A stretch of DNA of 64,000 bases from Trichoplax adhaerens (lineage: Eukaryota > Placozoa > Uniplacotomia > Trichoplacea > Trichoplacidae): assembly GCF_000150275.1 (NCBI RefSeq), contig NW_002060979.1:290516-354515 (forward strand), written 5' to 3'. Under the pieces are notes generated by a model that was not told the origin of the DNA, made no database searches, and saw nothing but the letters and a program-made list of their open reading frames with translations. The translations under genes and the position numbers were made by a program. This document shows, in pieces, positions 25,391 through 38,000 of the stretch (position 1 is its first letter; the number at the start of each line of letters is the position of its first letter).

Positions 25391-25642
25391 ATGTCAATAA
25401 TAGACTTTCAATAAATAAGTTTTTTGAACAATACTACGCGCCGATTTTATTCAATAACTTGTTATGCGTGGTAATATCTTCAGTTATCACGTGGTAATAA
25501 GAATCTTTTGCCTAAAGCAGTCTATTAAAGACAGAAGTTTGTATAAATTTGTTATTTAGTATAACTTTAATAGGTAGCTACCGTCATAGGTTAATATCTA
25601 CCGCCTAGAGACCTGTTTAATGATCTCTGAGAAGATAAATTA

Positions 25643-26000
25643 ATGGTCATGGTGATTCAAGGTCGAGCCATGCCTTATGCGATTTTGCTATCAATCGTGG
25701 TAAGAATTAGAATGATATTATTTTAAAAAGCTTTACGGTTTGCACAAAAAAAGGTTTATAGAGAGCGATTAAAGCTGTTAAATTATAAATTAATTATATA
25801 ATGGATAAATTTTATTTGGATTTAATTACTGTATAATGAGATATTTTCACGCGTAGGCAGATGATGGCGCTGCAATAGTGGTTTAATTCAGTCTCTTTGA
25901 GACCATCACAGCTCATCATTTCCATGCTGATTTTATTTACTATTTTAGGTAATATTACTATGTTCAACTGTCTACGGAAGCCAAATTCAGCTTAAAAGTG
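25643..26000 (+). CDS. Gene C exons 1-2: two-part signal peptide
   Basis: Exon 1 (25643-25699, 19 codons, GTAAGA donor, phase 0) and exon 2 (25949-26000, GTTAGT donor, phase 1) join to give the hydrophobic core [17 protein letters not shown], followed by SQIQLKS. The likely signal cleavage is after VYG or GS. A second in-frame ATG at codon 3 or codon 10 could also serve as start; codon 1 was taken because it is the most upstream. Confidence 0.75.
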
Positions 26001-29000
26001 GTTAGTGAACTAAAATTATTATTGTAACTGTAGAATGTAAAATAAAATTGATTACCAAGTCTAGATGCAATCGGTGCAAGTTTTTCATTCCTAAAGTATT
26101 TGACCAAATAGCTTTGGTACATTAGTCTATAACTCTATCTTCAAACTACTTTGAAACACACTAAGGGATTGAGATTATGACTTTATTACTGTAGTAGAGG
26201 GACACAAGGATTACGTCTATGAACAATGAATTCATTTTTTGCTTTAGTGGATTTCTAAATTCTCCACTATATTAAAATTATTATTTTTTGGGCTATATTA
26301 ATAAATCGGTTAGAAATAGTGTGCATAAATATGACCATACAGTTATTTGAAATCAAACAATAATTTAAAAAATTTAGATTTGTCATCACATTGGGAAATA
26401 ACCTGTTGATCTAACTTGAGGACTTAATTGCTTGGATTAGCTTTTCATAACGTGAACGACTAACGACATTTAGCACTGCCATCAGGATTTGATTCAATAA
26501 AAAGTGTTCTTTAACCTTATACTAAACGCTGTTGGCACGATATTTAGTATAAATTAAAAATTTTACCGAAATTACTAGCAGCTTAAATATTTTATTAATT
26601 ATCGTACTGATGTGAGAAAACTAATTGAAACTGCTAAGACGGTATAATGGTTAATGTTCTTTGATTTTGATTTACGTACATAAGGAAATGAAAAATCTTG
26701 GGATATTAATTAATACAAAAATTTGACTAGTTTATTATACTAATTGAGAAGTATGGCTCTATTCGTAGTTTCTTGTTTGCTATTGCTGCGATAAATCTAC
26801 CTGTTTCACGTGAAACTAAATTATAATATATATGGCATGGAAGAAATAGAATGCAGCTCCAATTAATAAAGGCACCATCGATGAAATGATCTTATAGAAT
26901 TAGTTAGCATGATTTGTTCCATTTACGTTGTTAAGGATCTCAAGAAATGAACTATCTGATTTGGATTAAGATAGATTTGCAATTGAGACATTTGAACGTG
27001 ACGTTACGAACTATTTTGCTATAAATTTATTATTGAATTCATAAGAAGGATAATTAGAAAATTTTTTACTTGAAATTACTCGATGACGTTTTTGTAGTAC
27101 TTACATATATTACACTAAAAAATCCTTAAACAGCTATAAATTTTCCAGTAAATGATAAACAGATTGTGTTACAGAAATAATTTAAACCTATTGTTAAGAT
27201 TTGATATCGATGATGATAAGTTCCTAAATTATGAGATTTCAGAGTTCAAAGTAGAAAGAAAAATTGCTGGTGAAATTAGGCGATACTTGTAGGATAATTT
27301 ATCGGAGATTACCGTACGACCACTTTTGTGGTACAAAGCTACAATACATTAAGCACGAGCTTTGATTTTGTTTTGCATGCAAAGCCGTACAGAGTTGCAA
27401 TAGTTTGTCAGTCCATTTGACACCATTACAGATTACTTGCAGTAATGGCGATAAATGCCTGACCCAGTCAGAGATCTTTAATGAAAAAAATTATGGTTCT
27501 ATGGCAATTATTCATTAACAATAATTTCGTGGGCGATAGCCTAAATTGTAATACCTCAAGCAGTCGCGGCGTATTTCATATTAAAATGAATTACTTGCAA
27601 TGATATCTAACTTTATTATACTTAAACAAAGTTGAATATCATGGCGAATCTATGTAACAAATCAAGCTTGGTAAACGAAGACCTACTAGGAAATATCGTT
27701 TGCTAGTTAGATCATCAAAGCTTTATCGCTTTTTATCATTCACTTAATATAGTTTAGAGTGAAACCTGGTCCTTTAAATTACATCTACAACAACGCAACT
27801 TTTGAACAGTAACAGGTAGCTCATTTTCAAAACTAGGACTATATATATGGAGAAAGTGGTTAATAGGCAAATAATCTGTCTTTTATTGGAGACATTACAA
27901 TGCATGAATCATCTCACAGTAGTAGTAGTAGCTCTTTGAATGGAACTATAACGTAATAAATGACGTCGGGAACGAATATATTTATTTCTTGCGGATGCAT
28001 TATCAGTCAGCTAATGCGAACACTGGTAATTTGGACACTCTAATTCCTATTATGTTTCATTATTGCATGTAAGCGAAGCCACTGAAAAGCGGGTAACTAC
28101 TACAGTTGCAATAAATCAAGCTAATATGGACTAGATTGTGCAGAATAGCAATCCAACTACGTTGCAGTGGAGTAAATAGGATAGAATATTCTAAATAGAT
28201 ATGGCATTATGTTAGAAGATTTAGACAGTACAGCTAGCAAGTTTAAATTATCGTTCTAGTCAGCAATCTGGAAATATCAATATGACATTTTGTAGAAATC
28301 ATAATGAATAGCCACAAGATAGTATTATTTATAAAATATAAGAAGCTGTGGATAAATGGTTAATATAGCATAAATTTCAGGTGTTCAGACGGTAGCTTAG
28401 GTTAGCAAATTGGAAATATCAACAGGATCGGAATTTTGGAGAACTTATATGTAACTAGCACCAAATAGTATCAGTTATAAAATGCTACGAGCTATGGATA
28501 TTGGATAGTCAATATCGAATAAATTTCGGATGCTTATACCAACTAAAAAATTACCGCAGATATCAATAAAATACTGCAGGTGCTATCAGGTTTGCTAATG
28601 TAACATCTACGTTATTAAGATTAGAAATATAATTTATAATTATGAAGATAGTACCTGTTACAGTGTTAAATACTGTATTACAGTAGAAATAACTATGTTA
28701 GGATAATTCTATTAGACTATCCTTATTTAGTTAACTTCTAATTTGGATATACTGTGTTTTAATATAGCACTGACTTTTTATGACAGTGACACTTATACAC
28801 ATACTGAAATTAATAGTTATAATAGGGAATGCAAATCATCTACTTACAGTTCGAATCATTGTGATTGCAATTTACTTATGGTAGACTGTAAATTATCATG
28901 GAAATGTTCCGTGACAGGACATATCGTAATCTGACTATTCTGTATTAGTCATTACATGTCTATGTTCGTAAATACTGTTGTCTGCATTAAGGGAGCAGTA

Positions 29001-32000
29001 GCTAAAATTAATATCTAATTCAGTAAATGATTCTAATGTTAATTGTATTAACTATGAATCATGAACTATTGAGGAGTAATATATAAAAATGCAGTATATC
29101 GTGAAATAAAGTGAATTCTCCAACTTAGTGTTTAACGTAAAATACGAGGCGTTTAAGTCTTTGTGTAGTCTGCTAGTAGAGCAAAAGTGTTTGTGATAGT
29201 GTAGATATCGTTCCTTGATACGTGGTTCAAGGAATTAACTTATTGGTCGTGCATTACGTTATCTTGCTGCAAAGCTGTTTTGTGACAGTACCCTAAGACT
29301 GAAGTAGATTATTCTCATTCTTGAATCGCATAAGTAGCAGGTTTTATTATGCTACAAGTACTCCGCCATTTCTTATGAGTCATCGTAGCGCTTTCTTCTT
29401 CATCATTAGCACATTGCTTTTGTTTGACAACAGGATACAATTACTTCCCTAAAGGCGTGGTGCCTTGAAGAAAAGATCGATTACTAGTTGTTGTTTTCAA
29501 TTACAGATAGCGTTAATTGACTGTTGAATAGAAATTAAAGTCTATTGTTGATATTATTGAAATTGTCGAATACGTCTGTTAAATATGTTAATGAAGTTGT
29601 TTAAAAAGTAATATATTTCAATAAAATTATTGGCCTGCCTAATCGTCAATAATTTCCGGTTAATACATCATTGTAGCCATAGTAGAAATACTACTAGATG
29701 ATCATGACGTCAATGATTTTCGATCCAGCTATTGCATTTCATAATGAAGGGGCAAGGAAATATTCTTAGCTAGGATTAATTCTTATTAATAGGTCGTGCC
29801 TCTACCACTGCTTGCGATAGCCAACCTTGCTTCCATGGATATTGTCAAAGCATTAATACTAATGAGTATCGATGCTTATGTTACAATGGTTACCAAGGAC
29901 AACTTTGCAATGAAGGTTTGATTCAATGCTTATTATAATATCTTGGAGGATGCAATGTCTGAACTAATAAATTAACTATACTCTCCTTTGTCTGTATTAA
30001 GCCTATACGTCTTGCTATAGATCTTTTGAATATTAGAAAAAGTGCATCACTTTGTTATATATCAGAGCTATATTATGCTATTGCATGTTACTAATAATGT
30101 CTAAATTTGAAGTAAAGATCGTAATGCTGTTCACTGATACGAGTGTAAGCATTTTTCATTAGTTAATGCTATATTGTAACGAGCAATTTTAAGGAAGAAT
30201 TTTACCGTTTATTGCATGCTAATCTACAGTAATCAAATATTTTCTCAAATCATGTAATATTGCCTGGTATGAAGAAATACCAGACCCTTTGCTATTAAGA
30301 GAAATTAATTTAAAGCCTATAGTGTCGTAGTTGCAGGCTGTATTATGGCAAAATGAATTTGATTCTATTTTTGTTTGATAGCTATAAATGCATCTGGGTT
30401 ACCATGCGGCAGTAGCCCCTGTACGGCTGGCAAGTGTGTTAATGTAAGAAATGAAACCGGAATTGCCTACTTATGCCTATGTAATTCCCAAAATTCAACT
30501 TCCTCTTGTGTGCCAGGTATTGTGAAGTCTGTCAATTCTTAATTTACTTAGTGTTATCATATGAGCTGAGGAGTCAAGCTTTAATATTTTAGTTTAGTCA
30601 CAAAATATGTACGTTTAATCATGTAATTAATTAAATTTCATTTAAATTTACAAAATATCCGACTAAGTTAATCATAGAAAACCAATGTACAGTAGTTAAT
30701 TATGCTAGTAATTTAATTTTATATAATTGTCACACTTTCAATTCTGTGACAAAGAAATGAAAAGTAAAAGTCTATAAGTAACTGCTGACTTAAACCCCCT
30801 TTTAATAAGCGTTAAAAGACACAGGGAAGTACTGTGAAGAGAGAAATTCTATTAGCATAGACGCATTTACAACTTTTCACCAACATAACTCAACTCAAAT
30901 GTTCCCATTTATATAGGAACCGTTTAATTTGTAAATAACTACAGTATAATTATGTTATCTTACTAGGAGAATAATCTAGAACTGAGATACTCCTTACATA
31001 GCTTTTTTTATCAGTAAATATTTTTGATCTCTAAATCATACTAAATTTTCATCTAAGCATGTACTCGTATGTTGTCTGGTTCAACTGTCATTAGCAAGAA
31101 CTTGAATCATCTTACTACTATCTATACATTATAATAATCAATATCAAATACGTAATAAACTATCATAAATAATATCCACGTTAAAGCATTGCTTATCTAG
31201 TACTGCAAATATGGATATTTTTGATATTAGCTACTACCATACTTATTAAAATGTCCTAAGAGTAAGATATCACTGTAACAGTAATCATGCCAATAATTTG
31301 ATTGCGGTTGAAAAACATCGAATTTTATTCTGATTTGATTGTACGTAACTAATGTACTTGATCATTTCGATAAATTAAATTTCACTTAGAATACAGCCGT
31401 TGTCCTTCGCCATGTGCGAGTAATCCATGTTTAAATGGTCAATGCTCCGTAATTAATAGAGGTACTACTTATGCCTGTGGCTGTTGGCCAGGTTATACCG
31501 GCAAAAATTGTGAGAGTACAGGTAAATCTGGAGTAGAAATTTTCATGAATCAATTAATGAGTTAACTAAATAATGGATGGTTCTTAATATTAATAAATTA
31601 AAAATCGAAATCGTTCGTGATTGTTATCTGTATTTGCCAGTTATAGCACAGATATTAATGTTTTGGCATTTTCTTACTGTATTGCTATTTTATGTATGCA
31701 ATCTTCGCTCGTATTGTATCTTGGCACTTTCAATTGGACGGATTCTTTAATATGTAATTAACATGGAAATATTTCTAATTAATTAATTGCGGCCTTTAAA
31801 AATTTGAATTAATGAGATTTTTTCCTCATAACATTTATAGTATGGTTATCAAAACACTCTAGCACACTGGCAAAGCTGCTCCGTGTATAAAGGATCATTT
31901 TGCGCTGGCCACGTAAATTATTTAGCAACTAAATTGAACGATGCTAACAAGTATGAAAAATCACTGAGTCTTGTCTATTCATTCGCCCAAGCCACAGGTG

Positions 32001-35000
32001 GTATGCCGTATGAATGTCTGAGATTTAGTAAACCCTACGTCTGTAGCTCACTTTATCTACAGTGCTACAATGGAACATCATTTAATAGTATGTGTCAGAG
32101 CGACTGCTTAAAATATCAGACTTTCAGAAAGAATTGCTTTTCCGGTATGATTGGCAGCGATAAAGAATTTGGACTTAAGTCATGCTCATCCATTAAACAA
32201 AATAATCCTCCACAATGCTTTCATATTCAAGGTAAAATTTCGTCTATAGATTAATGTCATACAACTTTTAGCTTTATATTTAAATTCCACTTTTAATAAT
32301 TTTGCTAACATAAGCCGCCTCTCATAAATATGTATAATCCAATTCCGTTCTTTTCAATTTAATATACTTGATTACGGTACCTTACTTAAGTATCAACAGG
32401 AATAGAGCTACAGGGAGCATGGAATATGAATTGGATAGCAGTTTTCTTGCTTTCATCAATTGCTAATTTAATATTTGCATTCTTCTTTACATAAATATGA
32501 ATAAATATCATTGGTATTCAGATCCACCAAGGTAAGTTTTGAATTAAACTATGCTGCATATGCCATTATCCGTATCATTTTGAATGTTTCTTTAATTAGA
32601 AAAATGTCTGCTGACTATTATGGATGTATTAGTAACAAACGAGAATCTTTTCCTGCTAATATTAATCAAACTTTCCCTTTTCTGTTTTATTCTTAGCCCT
32701 GATGTTATTGATTATAAAGAGTGCTTTGTCTATAGTGGCAATGTCTGCTCTGGATACTTACCTTCTCTTAATGTTACCGTGGCTGGAAATATTGCAGCGG
32801 ACTTGGCAGAAAAAGATATCAAAAATAGTATTGATTTACTCAATACAGCAAGCAACTTTTCGCTTACTTGCCGTGAATATATTTCTGCTACCCTCTGCCA
32901 TACTACTTTCAAGCAATGCGATGATCATTCTAACCTATGCAAATCGGATTGTTATAGAATGGTTAAATTATTTAAGACGTGTGCTTCTCAAATCCCCGGC
33001 GTTCAACAATCCATTCTTTACCCTTATATCAATTGTGCAAAGTTATCAGATGACGATTGCGTTAGTTATAACGTGCCCTATCCCCAACCAGGTAATACTG
33101 ATATCATTTAAAAGTGATTCAACTAACGATGGTATCAATTTACGACATGCTATAAAATGTTATTACGAAAATTTGAAAAAATTTCGTGTAAGGGTCAATG
33201 TATGAGTATAATTTTTATATCAAATTTTTCTCCAAAATTCATTCACTAGATACAGTACCGCTCTTTTCTTTATTAGATTTCTGGAACATAATTGACTACT
33301 TATTATCAATTTTGTGAAAATTGAAATTACGTTCTTCTCTTTTCTATAGTGGATAATAAGATACGATTAGTCAATGGCAATAATTTAACATTGTCGAGCG
33401 GAATTGTTGAAATCATCAAGAACGACACTTGGTATAGATTATGCTATCATCACGGTTGGAATATGGTATCTGCTCAAGTTGCTTGCAAGCAGTTGGGATA
33501 TCGTGGTGCCTTATCGACTGGTTGCTGTGGATCATTTCCTACGCAACCCTATGGTGGTAATCCTCAGTTATCCGTTATGGCTAGTATTTATTGTACAGGA
33601 GAGGAAAAATATATCGGAGCGTGTCAGTTTAAACGTGATCAATCAGCAACATGTGATGTGCGTAATAGCGCTGGAGTCATTTGTTCCAGTAAGTGATATT
33701 TCAGCCTAAGCAAAAATTTTTCGGATTAAGTGAAAATTTTTAGGACTATCCTATTCATGTTAAGATCCTAAGAGATGATATATTAGAGGTGATTATAATA
33801 ATTCAAATAAGCTCTAGAAGCTAATCCTTTTTACTTTCATAGATTCAGTATGCGTCAGTAAACCTTGCAATTATGGGAGCTGTGTACCTAATAAACAAGA
33901 TAATAATGCCTATACTTGTAAATGTGATCCAGGCTACACCGGACAGAATTGTGATAAAGGTATTAACAATCACATATAGCATGTAAAATGAGACCTTGTA
34001 ATTCTTTGACCGCAAAATACGTAATAAATTGAACGCCACTTTATCTTTATAGTACTAGATAATTGCAGAAATAATCCTTGCCCCGTAAACACTACATGTG
34101 TTAGAGGAATCTTTGGCTACAAATGCGTTTGCAAAAGTGGCGAATCATGTACTGACAGTAAGTAAAAATTTTTAAGCTTGGATATTAATTAAGGAAATAA
34201 GTTTGTTTTGTGTGCATGGAATTTGCAGTGATTAAAAAATACTTCTTTTCTTTCTTGGAATACTTTAGCTGCCAACTATAATATTACTGCACGTCTAGTT
34301 AATCATTGGGAAGGCAAGCCTTACACGGGGGTACTAGAATTTTATTATAATGGAACATGGGGACCTAGTTGTGAAGTAAACGCTGCCGCATACCATACAG
34401 CATGTCGAAGCATTGGCTATAAGCGTGCCTTTGCTACTTCATGTTGCAGTACTGGTCATTATGCCTCATCTATTAGAGCATTAGATTTCATATTATGCAA
34501 TGAAAACGCTCAGAATTTATACGAGTGTTCTTACGGAAACTACATCCATCGAATTTGTGCAAATCACGGAGGCTTCTGGAATACTATTACTTGCACAAGT
34601 AAGCAAATAATTATAGCGATAATCAAATCACTTAAATTAATATTTATTTTTTAGAATAGTTATGTTTTAATATGCAATTATTTATTTCACTATAACTTTT
34701 ATAAAATAAGTTTTGCTTCTTTATTCAATCCTTTACAGATGATGCCTGCTTAGCTCAGCCGTGCGGTAATCATGGTCAATGTGTTCATAAAGAATTTAAT
34801 AACGACTATTACTGCGTTTGTGATAAATATTTCACTGGAAATAATTGTGAACAAGGTAATACTATACATTCTCATAGGGGGTGGGGTAAAATATAAATTT
34901 TCAAGTCGCTGCAATCACCTAATATCTTGTCTCTAGTTAATTCAATGATTCCGGAATTGACTGTTGCATACTTATTGATTAAATAGATTATATAATAATA

Positions 35001-38000
35001 ATTTTTCCAGTAGCCTAAAGTCTTGGTTAATAAATTAGTTTACACATTATTAACTGATAGCATATTTGTCTCCTGCGAATTTGATTAACAGTAAATAGCA
35101 ACTACTTCATGTTTAGCAATATCAAGTTAATTATTTGTGACGTTACAATACAGGCATTTTCTTATTAGTATAACTTGAGTTAGTTTCTAAAGTATTGCTC
35201 AATTTTAAAAATAGCTTTAGCGTGTGCCTCTAGTCCCTGCCAGAATGGTGGAAATTGTACAAACGATTTGACTAGCTACAATTGCTCATGTCCTTCAAAT
35301 TATTTTGGCCAGAACTGTGATCAGTGTAAGATATTAATTTACACACTTCTTTATTTAGATTTATAGCCTTGAATTTTAATATGTGCTAAGTTTGGATTTT
35401 ACTTATTTCTTATGTTAAACGCCTTTAACAGTGCCTGCTTGTTCCTCAAATCCTTGCATAACTGGCTTTTGTGTTAATTTTAACAACAATACTTATCAAT
35501 GCCAGTGTAGTTCCAAATTTACTGGCCAACGTTGTGAATCTGGTAAATTTATCCCGTGTAGTATTTGCTTTTGTTTTGCTGTAAATATAAGTTAAATAAC
35601 AGATTCATATAATTAATCATGCTAAAAAATATAGAATTTAAATGGAAGTAACTTTTAACCTCTTAGGCCTTGCTTGCAATTCTAATCCTTGCTTAAATGG
35701 TGCTTCCTGCGTGATCAATGATGTTGGTGATTATCAATGCGGATGCATGAACGGTTTCACCGGCAAGAATTGTGAAACACGTAAGTTACCTGAATCATGC
35801 ATTGACCGAAGTAACCCTTTTTGTCAATATACATCTACACGGTTTAAAGTGGATAGGTAGATAACTCTAACTCGGATTGTTTGATGCCACATTTAGATCA
35901 GTATCTATTTAATGGCAATGTACGTTTGCAAGGTGGATCAACTTCGATGGATGGATATGCTGAAGTCTATTATAATGGTTCGTGGAGAGGAATTTGCGAC
36001 GACAATTTCGGTTTAGTTGACGGGCAAGTCATATGCCGCCAGCTCGGATACGTTGGTGCTGCAAATATTAAATGCTGCTCTAACTTTGGCACCTATAATG
36101 GCAAATACTGGTTAACAAATGTAGATTGCTATGGAGATGAAAGTGAAATTTCAGATTGTAGGCACGATCCTTGGGGAAATGTTAATTGTGCTGCTAACGA
36201 GGCCATTACAGTAATATGCACCAGTAAGTATCTGATATAGAGATTTCGATCACTTTTGATTGATTCTCGGACTAAATCAGGAATCCAGAATAGAAATATT
36301 AGTCTATGCAGCTTGTCTATTTAGTTTTTAAATAAATACTTTTCATAATCTAAGATTAAGTTTAAATTAAATTATATGGTTCTGCCTTATATGGCAATCA
36401 TTTTGATGTTTAATAAATTAATAATTATTATTGAAAGACATCACAGTTACTTGTATTATTTAATTTTTAAATCTTAATCACAGCATTTACGATATGAGCG
36501 AGTTAATACAATGATGAATTTGAATATTAGCGGGTCTGCGTATTCTTAGATCTTACTGTGATATTACCAGTCGATGGTACTTACTGCTAAATCATAACGT
36601 AATGCGAATCTATTTCAAAGCAATTATTTGCAAACTTTGAACTAGATAATCCATGCCTTTCCAACAAGTGCAATCGGAATCCTTGTGAAATTACTAATGC
36701 GACGGAGCCTGTACAATACAAATGCACATGTACATCTGCTCAAAGTGGCAAAAATTGTCAGCTACGTAAGTTATACATTAAAGAATCTACAGCAATTACT
36801 GATAAGAAATCGCAATTATATGAATCTATATACAATACATCGATTATAAGATGTGGTTTAAAACTCGTTACGGTTTATGAACATTGGGAATAGACTTCAT
36901 ATTTTATCGGCAAAATTACAATTTTAGCACCGATTATTTTTTATTTCTATTTATATTTGTAGGTAATATATGCCAGTTTAATCCGTGCAACAGCCCTCAA
37001 AATTGTACTGATGAGAGTTATGGATATTCATGCAGTTGCCCTAATGGATATTACGGAACTTCTTGTACTTCAAGTAAGAAATTATACTATTACTTGCTGT
37101 TCACGATTGATCTTGCCCGAAGTTTTTAAACGCACTTCTGAATTACATCGATAGGAGCTAACGAAGGAGATGTTCGATTAGTTGATAAAACATCCAATAG
37201 AACCGGGCGTATTCAAATTTATCATAATGGTCAATGGGGCTCATTTTGTGATCATCGTTTTGATGCAGCCGCAGGCAACGTCTTGTGTCGGCAATTAGGC
37301 ATTGGAATATTCCATAGTTATAATACTACTGGAAAAACTACTCAAGGCGAAAAAATATGGGTCGATAACTTTAAGTGCAAGGGAAATGAAATAAATATCA
37401 CACAATGTGATATACGCCATTGGGGAACAATCATTTGCTCTCCCCAAAAGGATGTCCGTTTAACTTGCCAAGGTTAGCTAAATGTAACTATTTACTGTCT
37501 TTTAAAATTATCTATACTTAGTTCTCTTGAAATTAAGCTGTTATTTAATATGTAACTTTTACGTTTAGAACCGCCACCAACAACACCAACACCTGGAGCG
37601 TAAGTTGATATTCTGCATGTCCATGGTTTAAATATATATCGTTGAGACTTTTAAAGCAAATACTATACCTTTCACTCCAATATTTACACTGGAATCAACT
37701 ACTTTTCTAACCTTTAATAATTAACTTATAAAATGTTTGTTTTAGTCCGCTATATAGTTATAAAATATTTTGTCTAATTCAAATCTTAAATTAAATGTAA
37801 AAAAACTCAAAATTAGATGCAATTTGCAGGATCCTTTGGGCATTCAATTGCTATATTGAGTCCAGTACGAGTTAATTAGCCACAGGGGCTTCAAAAATAC
37901 TTCTACCTCGAAATAAATGTTGATTAATTATATGCTTAACAACTCTATATTATGATTCTAATATTTCTGTTGGTTTAGCGGCGTACAGTAGTCGGATATG

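Noticed and set aside
31841-31862. Upstream acceptor TTTATAG for gene C exon 6
   Set aside because: It has a good splice look but gives phase 0 after a phase-1 donor; the acceptor 22 bp downstream keeps frame.
32702-33205. A 167-codon plus-strand ORF overlapping the Fz2 exon
   Set aside because: It is a shadow frame of exon 8 of gene C; the other frame has the ten-cysteine domain and fitting splice sites.
33404-33709. A 101-codon ORF over SRCR1
   Set aside because: It is the wrong frame of exon 9; the SRCR frame is unambiguous.
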